64,000 nt of DNA from Entomortierella parvispora (GCA_963573315.1 OY752149.1:248001-312000); one strand, 5' to 3'; counted from the first letter of the stretch, positions 34,189-43,785 are shown. Made by a program: numbers and translations. The notes: a model not told the origin generated them from the sequence alone.

Positions 34189-35898
34189 ATGGGTGCCGAT
34201 CCGGCAGCATTCCTCAGGTTCTACTATGAAGTCGTCATTTTCGAGTACTGGGGCGTCTGCCACGGCAACAACAGTATCCCGTTCCACATGATAGCCAAGG
34301 CGTTTCAGGCCGCCTGGGATGTTTACAAAGATTTCCCTCATCGTTTGAGCTGTCCCTGCGACCGCTTCATTTTTACCCAGGACCTCATTAGCGGGAAGGG
34401 CGTCCGTAACTTTATCGAAGGCATTCAACTCAAGATCTTGCCCAGCAACTTAGTAAAGGACCGCGAAAGCATTTACGACTCGGATGTGAGTGATGGACCT
34501 TTTCTCGTGGAAACAACAACCCGCTTAGACCATTACGGCTACAAAGTGACCCCGAAGGGTGTGATTCTTCCCAACCAAGGCTACAACTCCATTGAATTCA
34601 GACTCAAGTTTGCTTATAATTACGCCAAATTCGTCCCCATGGAGTATCAGGACGACATTTCGGTTCTCATCCTGGAGGTTCGCTCTCGTTTGAGAGGCTA
34701 CTTCTCTCCAACTATACTCTACTCCGTGCACGGGTCTGTGCATGGGATCGCTCAATACACACGAGAAGGCTCCGAGATGAAATTGAAGGGAATCTTGCCT
34801 GGCGCGTTAGATTTGACTCCCGAACAGGAACGTATCTTGAAGCAGCTGGATGAAGCAAAAGCTCGGCGTGAGAAGGCGGCCAAGAGCCAAAGGATGCAAA
34901 GCTCCCTTAGGCACGCCACCACGCTCACAACCCACTCCATAATCGAGGACTATATCACCAAACTTCAAAACTCAACCATTATCACGGAGGTTCGAAAGTC
35001 TGAGATTGAGAGCCTCCGTCGCGTGATTCAAGCTGTTATCGACCGTTGGGTCGGGCGCCAAATTTTCGAGGTGCTCTTGTATGGATCCCATGCGTCGGGC
35101 CTCGGCAATTGCAACAGCGATGTCGACTTTGTGGTGATGAGCCGCTCTGATACTGATCTTCGCGTGCACAACCTTGAGGAATTGCTCATCGGTGCAGGCT
35201 ACAAAATTAACATGGTCCTTCCGACGGCTCGAGTTCCCATTGTGACCTTTTTCGACTGGAAGACAACGTTGACCTGTGATATTTGCGTGGATCAACCATT
35301 GGGCGTAGAGAACTCCAAACTCATCAACATTTACCGCCAGATGGACGATCGCTTCATGCCACTTTGGGTAGCCGTGCGCCATCTCGCTAAGCGGCACAAC
35401 ATCCTTGACGGCAGAAAACACTACTTGTCGTCTTACGCTCTCGCCCTAATGTTGATCTCATACTTGCAGATGTGCAACATCCTTCCAAAGCTGCAGGACC
35501 AGACAGAGAAAAAGTTGACAACGAAGATGGTTGGAGGATGGGATTGCGCGTTTGATACGGATTGGGAGAAGCGTAAACGTGGCCATTCGAAAGACATTAC
35601 AGTAGCGGTGCTGTTGTTGCGGGTTTGTCGGTACTTCGGCTTCGTGTTCGATTTTGCAACAATGGATCTTAACCCTCGCAAGGGTATCTGCCAGACACGA
35701 TCTGTCAAGTATATCAAGAATAGCCAAGATCAACAAAAGCTGCTGAACGCGCCCATCTGTATCATGGATCCGTTTATGCGGGACAGGAACGTGGCATGTA
35801 ACGTTAGCAGCAACACAGTCGAACGGATTCGAATGGCCTTCCAGCATGCGTATGTTAGCCTTGAAGACAGGAATCTCTCTGCTGCATTCCCACGATGA
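34189..35898 (+). CDS. Array member 3 (single-module type): Cid1/Trf4-like nucleotidyltransferase with intact catalytic triad
   Basis: Intronless, 569 residues. One N-terminal module (FLRFYYEVVIFEYWGVCHGN at residue 8; GYKVTPKGVILPN; MEYQDDISVLILEVRSRL) is followed by a short basic helix and the catalytic core. LLYGSHASGLGNCNSDVDFV near residues 296-315 has the GS and D-x-D pair, and LTCDICVDQ near 360 has the third aspartate. ARVPIVTF, IYRQMDDRFMPLWVAVRHLA, LSSYALALMLISYL and ICIMDPFMRDRNVA complete the Cid1-type central domain. It should be able to add nucleotides to an RNA 3' end (inference from family); uridine versus adenine preference cannot be told by eye. AATAAA at 35923. It is a distinct branch from the long and short types. 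Confidence 0.85.
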   Translation: MGADPAAFLRFYYEVVIFEYWGVCHGNNSIPFHMIAKAFQAAWDVYKDFPHRLSCPCDRFIFTQDLISGKGVRNFIEGIQLKILPSNLVKDRESIYDSDVSDGPFLVETTTRLDHYGYKVTPKGVILPNQGYNSIEFRLKFAYNYAKFVPMEYQDDISVLILEVRSRLRGYFSPTILYSVHGSVHGIAQYTREGSEMKLKGILPGALDLTPEQERILKQLDEAKARREKAAKSQRMQSSLRHATTLTTHSIIEDYITKLQNSTIITEVRKSEIESLRRVIQAVIDRWVGRQIFEVLLYGSHASGLGNCNSDVDFVVMSRSDTDLRVHNLEELLIGAGYKINMVLPTARVPIVTFFDWKTTLTCDICVDQPLGVENSKLINIYRQMDDRFMPLWVAVRHLAKRHNILDGRKHYLSSYALALMLISYLQMCNILPKLQDQTEKKLTTKMVGGWDCAFDTDWEKRKRGHSKDITVAVLLLRVCRYFGFVFDFATMDLNPRKGICQTRSVKYIKNSQDQQKLLNAPICIMDPFMRDRNVACNVSSNTVERIRMAFQHAYVSLEDRNLSAAFPR

Positions 35899-35993
35899 GT
35901 CTGGTGTGATTTTGGAATCTAGAATAAAAATATACAACATCTCCCCAACTTGCATCCGACCTCTCTTCATCAATCCCTTGCTGTCTCCGCTCA

Positions 35994-37709
35994 ATGTCTT
36001 CTGACAAGATTCTCGTCTCCCCCCCTAGGATTATTGGTGTTGTACCCAAATCGGTGTTATCTGGCGAGGGTCGTAACCCACACCCAGATATCCACTTTTT
36101 CATCTACGAGGTCTTTGTCTATGAACTCACCTCAATTTTTGGACCTGGCAAGTTTATTCCCCATTACCTTCTCGCCAGCTGCTTTGATCTCGCAGCCCGG
36201 TTCTCCATGAGGGAAAACAGTGCTCTCAAATACGACTATCACACCGGCATCTATATCTTTGGTTTCAATGAGGAGAGCAACGTCTACTATAACTTTCTCT
36301 ACGATGAAGAGCCAAATATTCTCCCTGCAACTCCGTCTCAGGACCCTACCTCGACAGACAGCTACTTTGGTTATCGGGTTACGCAGACAGGGATAACCTT
36401 GCCGACATGGAGCGAGCCGCAGAGGATAGAGTTTCTCAGGGGCTATAATACTTATGTTCCAATCGAATACAGAGACGACATCTCGGCCATTGCGTACGAA
36501 ATGCGGACGCGATTTAGCGGTTGCAGACCTAATGATCACCGAATCCTCGTACACAGCACTTTGCCGGCTATCCCCATGTTTTCTGGTCAGGAGGGAGATG
36601 TACCTCTCGAACAAGCGATGCAGCAGCTCCAAGTCTCCAAGTCCTCCCGAAAGAAAAAGAGTTACAAGAAGAAGAAACTCCTGTATAATACTCTCAGTGA
36701 CTCTATGACAGAGCTTTGGACCACCACGGCGGCTTCTCCCACACGGATTCGGGAAGTCGAACAACTGAAAAGCCGGGTCGAGGCTGACATCGAAAGTTTT
36801 TACTCAGGACCACGAGTTAAGGCGTATTCAGGATCACAAGTTAAGCTCTATATGCACGGGTCGCAATCGAATGGCCTCAGCGACCTTCAAAGCCAAGTCG
36901 ACCTGGTGATAGTGTATTTCAAGAAGAACCAAATAGTGGACGACGACGACGAGACCTTCTTAGACATCGAGACCTTCCTAACAGAGTACAAATACCGGAT
37001 CCAGTCGGTACTACTTAGAACCACGTCCTCCCCCATCGTAACTTTTTACGATCCAAAAACGAAGCTCACAGCCAACATCTGCGGGATGAACAGCTATTTG
37101 GCAGTCTACCGTGCAAATCTCATTGACACTTACCGGCAGATTGATGCGCGATTCACGGTCCTATGGTTCACAATCCGGCATGTGGCTAAAAAACACGGAA
37201 TTTTGGACAGGAGCAAGCAGATGTTGTCATCGTACGCGTTGCAATTGATGTTGATTACGTTTCTCCAACGGACCACCCCGCCTGTTCTACCGCTGTTGCA
37301 GAAACTACCGTCAGAGGTCATGAATTTCGAAGAGTGTAGTGGCGTGTTCGATACCGACTGGAGCAAGTATTCGACCTTTGGATCTGCCAACAAATTCTCG
37401 GCCGGTGAATTGTTGGAGCAATTTTTCCATTTCTACGGCTGGGTGGTTCAGTTTGACGAACACGAGATCGATGCACGCCTTGGCTGGATTGGAGTCAAAA
37501 AAATGGAAAGATTTGGGTGGGTGGATCCGCACCTGATGGAGGATCACCTGCGTCAACCTATTTGCATCATGGACCCGTTTGAGCATTTCCGAAACGTGGC
37601 CCGACATATCGACTCTTGGGAAAAGGTGAAGCTGATCCAAACGACTTTCCAGAAGATCTACCAGGAGATTGAAGGCAATCCTGCCAAGGCCGTGGAGATG
37701 ATCTCATGA
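35994..37709 (+). CDS. Array member 4 (short type): nucleotidyltransferase-like protein, two catalytic Asp lost
   Basis: Intronless, 571 residues. The N-terminal module (FFIYEVFVYELTSIFGPGKF, GYRVTQTGITLPTWSE, IEYRDDISAIAYEMRTRF) is clearly the sister of array member 6. The core has HGSQSNGLSDLQSQVDLVIV near residue 290, where the first catalytic aspartate is Gln (Q-V-D), and LTANICGMN near 358, where the third is Asn. The rest of the fold is intact (YRQIDARFTVLWFTIRHVA, LSSYALQLMLITFLQ, ICIMDPFEHFRNVARH), so it looks like a maintained pseudoenzyme rather than a dead gene. A KKKKSYKKKK patch precedes the core. AATAAA at 37719. The minisatellite region follows directly. Confidence 0.82.
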   Translation: MSSDKILVSPPRIIGVVPKSVLSGEGRNPHPDIHFFIYEVFVYELTSIFGPGKFIPHYLLASCFDLAARFSMRENSALKYDYHTGIYIFGFNEESNVYYNFLYDEEPNILPATPSQDPTSTDSYFGYRVTQTGITLPTWSEPQRIEFLRGYNTYVPIEYRDDISAIAYEMRTRFSGCRPNDHRILVHSTLPAIPMFSGQEGDVPLEQAMQQLQVSKSSRKKKSYKKKKLLYNTLSDSMTELWTTTAASPTRIREVEQLKSRVEADIESFYSGPRVKAYSGSQVKLYMHGSQSNGLSDLQSQVDLVIVYFKKNQIVDDDDETFLDIETFLTEYKYRIQSVLLRTTSSPIVTFYDPKTKLTANICGMNSYLAVYRANLIDTYRQIDARFTVLWFTIRHVAKKHGILDRSKQMLSSYALQLMLITFLQRTTPPVLPLLQKLPSEVMNFEECSGVFDTDWSKYSTFGSANKFSAGELLEQFFHFYGWVVQFDEHEIDARLGWIGVKKMERFGWVDPHLMEDHLRQPICIMDPFEHFRNVARHIDSWEKVKLIQTTFQKIYQEIEGNPAKAVEMIS

Positions 37710-38768
37710 ACTACTGAAAATAAAAAACGGACTTGGACATCAAATCTGGTTGTGGCCTACCTTAGAGGGTTCTGACATTGCCTTGTTATTCTCATAGCTC
37801 GTATTTCAGAACCTTGACGAAGAACTGAACGACGTAACCATGTCCATGGACAGGAACACGGACAAGACGATGGTATTATGTGTAGAGACGCGAGATTTAA
37901 TGACATTATGCGCAGGGATGGTGACAAGAGACGCAAGATTATGCATAGAAACGCGAGATTCGATGGTATTATGCGCAGAGACGCGAGACTAGAAGGCAAT
38001 TATGCGCAGGGATGGTGGTAAGAGACGCCGGACTATGCAAGAAAGGCGAGATTAGAAGGGATTGTGCTCAAGGATGGTAGCAAGAGACGTGGGATTCGAT
38101 GGCATTTTGCACAGAGACGCGGGATTTGATGACATTATGTGTAGGGATGGTGGCAAGAGACGCGAGATTATGCACAGAAACGCGAGATTAGAAGGGATTG
38201 TGCTCAAGGATGGTGGAAAAAGACGCGAGAATATGCGCGGAAACATGAGATCGATGGTATTATGCGCAGAGACGCGAGAATTGGTGGCAAGATATGACGT
38301 TGGTATGAGAGAGTGTGGTTTTTTTTCTTCTAATGTGTATTGTATTGAGGGTGAGAGGGTAGGCGTGATCGTGGGTGTGCGCCGTGTACGGCAGGGGAGT
38401 GATTATCATTTTCATGAATGGATAGCTCTGATCAGACTTGTTTTAGTACCCCTGGTGTAGGATCCCGAACCATCAGGATGACAAGCAGACGCGCACTGGA
38501 CTGGAGCCTGGACTAGTTTCGTGACACCCACTACATCACTGATAACGGGATACTATTTCGCTAAGTCATCGACGAAAGGTGTGTGTTTCTTGTGTGGGAA
38601 AAAAAGGAATATACACTGACCCCTTGCTAGGCGGTGAGAAAATTCGTACAGGCACGGGACGGAATGTTTGGTTTCGTGTACCCTTTTTTTTGTGCACAAC
38701 AGGGGACAGTTTTTGGTTCTCTGCTCCTTCTTTCACTCCCATCCCCTCACACTTTTCAACAACCCACA
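37710..38768. other. Spacer between the two array blocks
   Basis: The longest gap in the array. It holds the degenerate minisatellite (separate entry) and then about 470 bp of unique sequence that includes the promoter of array member 5 (pyrimidine-rich CTCCTTCTTTCACTCCC just before the start). An open frame runs through the repeats but has no family support. Confidence 0.5.
37876..38295. repeat. Degenerate minisatellite with GACGCGAGATT core
   Basis: About 13 copies of a core close to AGACGCGAGATT alternate with spacers of three kinds (around ATGACATTATGCGCAGGGAT, ATTATGCATAG, and AGAAGGGATTGTGCTCAAGG). A higher-order unit of about 137 bp is visible: GCGAGATTAGAAGGGATTGT occurs near 38047 and again near 38182. 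No such sequence occurs elsewhere in the window. Confidence 0.85.
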
Positions 38769-41660
38769 ATGATGACATTCCCTCCAAGTCGTGAGCTGAC
38801 ACCACATCTCTTTCTCGAACTCCTTTACGGGGTCATTGTCTTTGAATACAAACACGTCGTCAAATGTGGAAACCCCGTTTCTTACAAACTCCTAGCCGAG
38901 GCCTTTGCTTCTGTCGCCAAGATCTCGAGGCGGTACTCGGCTCTTCTTGCCTTCCCCTGCCACGACCTGATCCAGGAATATGGCCTCGATACCACAGAGG
39001 ACTCTGTGTGGCCCAACGTCATTACCAACTTCCAATTGCGACTCTTCCCCCGAAATCGAAACCCAAAGGCCGGGGAGGACGCCTATCTAGGCTACAAAAC
39101 CACAGAGACTGGCATCGTCATCCCCATATGGGGTTCTTCTCATATTCAACAGTTCCATCAACGCTACATTTGTTATGTACCGGTCGAATGGAAAGACGAT
39201 ATTGCAGTCATCGTCTACGAACTTCGAAAAGATCTTGGGATACGCGGCTCAGGAGGGAAAAAAACTGTTGTCGTTCATGGCAGCTTGATCGGACTCTTGA
39301 AATTCTCATGGCAATATCCAGAGGTAAAAACAGCGGATCAGAAGCTTATAGTCGCTAATCAACCAGTGTTGGTCCAGGTATCAGACACAACCGAGAACCA
39401 TGCAGCAGCAGAGACTTCTCTTGTAACCGAGCAACCGACACTCACTCAAATATCACTTACAACCGGGAACATTGCCGCAGCGGAGACCACTGTAGTCGCC
39501 CCGACCCCAATTGCGACCAAAAATCTTTCCAAGATATCGACAGTACTCAAGGAGTGTGCGATAGCCGATCAATTGGAGGCCCTCTGGACACCGTATAGCG
39601 CCCGTGAGGCCAATCCACGGTTTAAACCTGAGAATACTGAGCTGGAAGAACCACAAGAGAGGCAGAAGAAAGAAAAAAGGAAGCAACCAGCAAAGCAGGA
39701 GGAACCCCAGAAGAACCACAAGACGAGACGGGAATGGGTCCTGGAGAAGAGGCTGGCGAAACAGGAAAAGCCCTACATCAAGCTACAAATTCAGGAAATG
39801 GCTCGAGTGGAGCAAGAGATGTACCTGAAGTGGGTCCCAATTTCCAAGGAGGTAGTGTCGAAAAAACTGTTCATCGCGATTTACTACGAGCTTGTCATTT
39901 TTGAGCTTACGGCAACGCATGGGGCGGGTGCCGAGGTCCCAGATGAGCAAGTCGCAATTGCATTCGCTATAGCTGCCGAGGTCCTGGAGAAGAATGCAGA
40001 TGTCATGTTCAGCGCTGCCGCCCAGATTCGCGAGCGAGGTCTCGACGATCCTATTCAGGTTCGTAAATTTTTCAAGGACTATCGGCCACAGTTGTTTTGC
40101 TCGTCCACAGCCCAAGCGCCCTCATTATTGGTCGTCGACATTATTAACGCTGGTTATGAAATCTCGACGAATGGAATCATTTTGCCAACCTGGAGTGCCG
40201 CCGACGAAAGAGCTTTTCTAGTACATTATGATGCAAGTGTCCCTTTCATTTTCAAAGATGACTTGGCAGTCTTGGTGTGGGAGCTTCAAAATCACTTGAG
40301 CTTCCGAGGTTCAGGAGGATGGGCGACCTTAGTCCATGGTAGACTTCAAGGCGTGACAAAGTTCAGGGATCTGGACGTTGTGAAACGAACAGTCTATTCT
40401 CAACATGACCGGGAAAGACGCCATCGGATGGAGCGCCTGATGAACGAGAAAGTGGAGCACGGTCGTCTGGAGCAACTTGGCCATTGGGTGGGGCAAAGTT
40501 TAGAGTTGACGCAAAAGGAGCAAGAACAGGACCGTGTCTGTCCAAAGGATGAGGAGAGCGGCAGGTATATCAAGGTGCTTCTCCGAATCGACGATGGTCA
40601 AGAGGAACTCGAACGCACACTGAGAGAACAGGAGCGGAGCGGAGCAATGGAGCATCTTCTGAGCGGCTCACCGGTGTCTGAGGAGTTGATTTGTTACAAA
40701 ATGAACTTCCTGTCGCGCGCGACTAGGACAACGGAGTGTAGGAAACAGCAGATCATGGAACTGAGAGACAGACTGACCACAGGATTGAACTCGTATTTCC
40801 AGCAGGATGGTCTTGAGGTGCTGCTATGTGGATCATACGCGACTGGCCTTAGTGACAATAGTAGCAACGCTGACTTTTCACTTGTGAATTCTGATGGCTC
40901 CGCGATGGCTATCACGGTTGTTAAGTTGGCGAATGCACTTCTAAATCTAGGATTTGTCAATGTGGCAGCAGTCGGCTCCGCTCATGTTCCATTTACAGCC
41001 TTCGATGATCCGGAAATCAACCTTTCATGTAACATGTCCCTCAACCAATTCCATGGAGCTCTCAACTCAAAGCTGATAGAAACTTACCGCCGAATCGACG
41101 GTCGACTGATACCTCTTTGGTTTGCGATTCGACATATGGCCAGGAAGAGCGGTATTCTATCCGGCAAACAGCGAGACCTTACTTCGAACACTCTGGTTAT
41201 GATGATGATCGCCTTCCTACAGACGCGACCCCAACCCATCCTACCAAAATTGCAGCGCCAGCCATACATGAGGGAGGCAGAAGTCGATGTCTGGGATGAC
41301 TTGTTCGATAGATGTCCGAGTAACTACGTGGGTTTCGGAGCAGCAAACACCGAAACGTGTGCAACTCTACTAAAGGAGTTTTATCGGTACTTTGGATACG
41401 ACTTTCAGTATGGGATTTGGGAGATCAATCCTCGAGCGGGTGCTATTCGCACAACAAGAAACGTGAAAGTAGCAATAACTCTCTTCCAGCGAAGGAAGCT
41501 AGCCTGCGCACAGATGTGCATCATGGACCCGTTTATTCTCAATTGCAATCTTGCAAGCAGGATTTCAAAAAAGAACGTACGCCAGATCAAGGATGCCTTT
41601 AGAAAGGCGAGCGACGCGCTCACTAGGGGAAGACTCGGTGCTGCACATCTAGTTCTCTGA
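38769..41660 (+). CDS. Array member 5 (long type): two modules + nucleotidyltransferase-like core, two catalytic Asp lost
   Basis: Intronless, 963 residues, starting MMTFPPSRELTPHLFLELLY, the sister of array member 2. Module 1 (EWKDDIAVIVYELRKDL, GSGG) is followed by a Thr/Ala/Lys-rich linker, module 2 (FIAIYYELVIFELTATHGAG; FKDDLAVLVWELQNHLSFRG) and a charged segment. In the core, CGSYATGLSDNSSNADFSLV near residues 686-705 has N-A-D instead of D-x-D, LSCNMSLNQ near 752 has Asn for the third aspartate, and the conserved ARVPIVTF has become AHVPFTAF. The helices behind the active site are kept (IETYRRIDGRLIPLWFAIRH, CIMDPFILNCNLA). Very probably inactive as an enzyme. AATAAA at 41683. Confidence 0.82.
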   Translation: MMTFPPSRELTPHLFLELLYGVIVFEYKHVVKCGNPVSYKLLAEAFASVAKISRRYSALLAFPCHDLIQEYGLDTTEDSVWPNVITNFQLRLFPRNRNPKAGEDAYLGYKTTETGIVIPIWGSSHIQQFHQRYICYVPVEWKDDIAVIVYELRKDLGIRGSGGKKTVVVHGSLIGLLKFSWQYPEVKTADQKLIVANQPVLVQVSDTTENHAAAETSLVTEQPTLTQISLTTGNIAAAETTVVAPTPIATKNLSKISTVLKECAIADQLEALWTPYSAREANPRFKPENTELEEPQERQKKEKRKQPAKQEEPQKNHKTRREWVLEKRLAKQEKPYIKLQIQEMARVEQEMYLKWVPISKEVVSKKLFIAIYYELVIFELTATHGAGAEVPDEQVAIAFAIAAEVLEKNADVMFSAAAQIRERGLDDPIQVRKFFKDYRPQLFCSSTAQAPSLLVVDIINAGYEISTNGIILPTWSAADERAFLVHYDASVPFIFKDDLAVLVWELQNHLSFRGSGGWATLVHGRLQGVTKFRDLDVVKRTVYSQHDRERRHRMERLMNEKVEHGRLEQLGHWVGQSLELTQKEQEQDRVCPKDEESGRYIKVLLRIDDGQEELERTLREQERSGAMEHLLSGSPVSEELICYKMNFLSRATRTTECRKQQIMELRDRLTTGLNSYFQQDGLEVLLCGSYATGLSDNSSNADFSLVNSDGSAMAITVVKLANALLNLGFVNVAAVGSAHVPFTAFDDPEINLSCNMSLNQFHGALNSKLIETYRRIDGRLIPLWFAIRHMARKSGILSGKQRDLTSNTLVMMMIAFLQTRPQPILPKLQRQPYMREAEVDVWDDLFDRCPSNYVGFGAANTETCATLLKEFYRYFGYDFQYGIWEINPRAGAIRTTRNVKVAITLFQRRKLACAQMCIMDPFILNCNLASRISKKNVRQIKDAFRKASDALTRGRLGAAHLVL

Positions 41661-41898
41661 CCATGATTTGAGTGGGAGCGCAAATAAACCTCTATCAGAC
41701 GCAACTTGAGGGCGAGGAAACTGGCACAACGCAAGGGCCAGGGTTCGAATATTTTTTATTCCGAGAGAAAGGAGCCCATTTGGGGACATGCTCGCACACC
41801 CAGGGTTTCGGCAAATCAATGTTTTCTTTGAGTGACATCTTTTCCATTTTTCATCCCGATCCCTCCTTCTGTGTCCATTCCACCCTTTGATCCGGTAC

Positions 41899-43518
41899 AT
41901 GGATCTTGACGCCCGGGGGATGATCTTTGTCTACCTCTACGAGGTGTTTGTTCATGAGCTCACCTCCATTTTAGGGCCTGGCAAATTTGTTCCCTTTAGC
42001 CTCATTGCCAAATGCTTTGCCATCGCAGCCAAATTTTCGGAAGAACATGCCAACGTTCTCACATTCACCTACCACCAGAAAATCAGCGGCGACTTTGGGC
42101 TGGATACTGCGGATCTTGTGTACATCAACTTTCTCTACGAAATGGAGCCAATAATTCTTCCTCAAGATCGGTCTCAGGACTCTACCGCCGCTACCAGCCA
42201 TTTTGGTTATCGTATTACGAGGACAGGAGTAATTCTCCCGACATGGAGCGAGGCCCAGAGGATAGAGTTCCTTAGAGGCTACTGCAAATACGTCCCACTC
42301 GAGAGCAGGGACGACATCTCGGCCATAGCGTATGACTTACGGATGTACTTTCGTGGTTGCAAACCTGGTGATGACCGGGTTATAGTATTCAGAGCTTTAC
42401 CAGGCATCCCCAAGTTTTCTCGGCAGCAGGATGAAAACGCCCTCCAGCATGCAATGCAACACCTCCAACTTGATATCTCCCAAAGGAAGGAACGCGAGAG
42501 TGATGTAATTAAAGAAATCCTGTATAAGACACTCAGTGCGACCATGACCGAGCTGCAGTCGAGAACAAGAGCCGATCCAGCACGAAGACGGGAGATCTTG
42601 CAATTGAGAAGCACAGTGGAGGCCGATCTTCGCCGTTCTCTCGGGAAGTCATATCTCGAAGTCAAGGTGTACGGCTCTCAATCCAATGGCCTCAGCGACT
42701 ACCAAAGCGATGTCGACCTCGCGCTGTTGGATGTTGAAGACTGGGTGGATATACACAGTGTCAGCTCCCTCCTCCGTGCTTACGGATATATCATTCAATT
42801 GGTCCTACCCCATGCCAGAGTTCCGATCGTCACTTTTTACGATCCAAGAACGACGCTCACCAGCGACATCTGCATAATGGACCACCATGTGGCACTCTAC
42901 CGTGCACAGCTCGTCAACACCTATCGTCAGATCGATGGACGGTTCAGTAACCTCTGGTTCTCAATTCGATACCTGGCTAAAAAATACGGCATCCTTGACA
43001 GCAGAAAGCAGCGTTTGTCATCTTACGCCTTGTCGTTAATGTTGATCACGTACCTCCAGAGGACAACCCCACCTATCCTACCTTTATTGCAGAACCAACC
43101 CTCGACAATCACGGATGTGGAAGAATGCGAAAACGCGTTCGATGCCGACTGGAGAAAATACTCGACTTTTGGATCTTCCAACAAACTCTTGGCGGGTGAA
43201 TTGCTCGAGCAATTCTTCCATTTCTATGGATGGGTGGTTCATTTCCACAGACACGAGATCAACCCGCGTCTTGGCTGGGTTGGAGAGAGAAGAAAAGATA
43301 GCGTTGCGGCCGATGCGGATGCACATCAACTGCAGGTGCAACAGGATGCGCCTTTCTGTATTATGGACCCATTCGAGCGCCACCACAATGTGGCACGAAA
43401 TATTACCTCCAGGAAGAACGCGGAGCTGATTCGAAAGACCTTCCAAACGATCCACCTGGCAATAAATGAGAACCCTACCAAGGCGATAGTAATGCTATCT
43501 ACCGCATACACACCATAG
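41899..43518 (+). CDS. Array member 6 (short type): Cid1/Trf4-like nucleotidyltransferase with intact triad
   Basis: Intronless, 539 residues; the ATG at 41899 (MDLDARGMIFVYLYEVFVHE) is the first in frame. The N-terminal module reads LTSILGPGKFVPFSLIAKC, GYRITRTGVILPTWSE and SRDDISAIAYDLRMYF. The core has YGSQSNGLSDYQSDVDLALL near residues 257-276, with both aspartates of D-V-D, and LTSDICIMD near 320 with the third. PHARVPIVTFYDP, YRQIDGRFSNLWFSIRYLA, LSSYALSLMLITYLQ and CIMDPFERHHNVARN follow. It is the catalytically complete sister of array member 4. AATAAA at 43541. It ends the array, 267 bp before the convergent GCP4 gene. Confidence 0.85.
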   Translation: MDLDARGMIFVYLYEVFVHELTSILGPGKFVPFSLIAKCFAIAAKFSEEHANVLTFTYHQKISGDFGLDTADLVYINFLYEMEPIILPQDRSQDSTAATSHFGYRITRTGVILPTWSEAQRIEFLRGYCKYVPLESRDDISAIAYDLRMYFRGCKPGDDRVIVFRALPGIPKFSRQQDENALQHAMQHLQLDISQRKERESDVIKEILYKTLSATMTELQSRTRADPARRREILQLRSTVEADLRRSLGKSYLEVKVYGSQSNGLSDYQSDVDLALLDVEDWVDIHSVSSLLRAYGYIIQLVLPHARVPIVTFYDPRTTLTSDICIMDHHVALYRAQLVNTYRQIDGRFSNLWFSIRYLAKKYGILDSRKQRLSSYALSLMLITYLQRTTPPILPLLQNQPSTITDVEECENAFDADWRKYSTFGSSNKLLAGELLEQFFHFYGWVVHFHRHEINPRLGWVGERRKDSVAADADAHQLQVQQDAPFCIMDPFERHHNVARNITSRKNAELIRKTFQTIHLAINENPTKAIVMLSTAYTP

Positions 43519-43785
43519 ATATCATGAGGTGCTAAAAAAGAATAAAGAAAAAAAGAAAAGGAATTGGATTTCCAAACTCGGACGCGGTATTGCTTTGTAG
43601 TTGTCGCTGTTAACATTTCAAGACCTTGACATGGGATTGGGATCACTTTAGGGGTGCCTAATTGCCGTTGTGAAAAATGAGTATTCTACAAATCCTCCGG
43701 TATTTTTGCAACTTTCTTGAAATAGAACATGAAGGATCGACCATTCAGTAGTAGAATTTGTTTTAATTTCTGGATCGAGGCACCT

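Noticed and set aside
38062-38460. A 132-codon frame through the minisatellite
   Set aside because: It is produced by the repeat unit, has no homologue in the window, and no promoter or poly(A) context.
41735-41765. GGGTTCGAAT followed by a T run, like a tRNA B box with terminator
   Set aside because: No A box or acceptor stem can be paired around it; no cloverleaf is possible.
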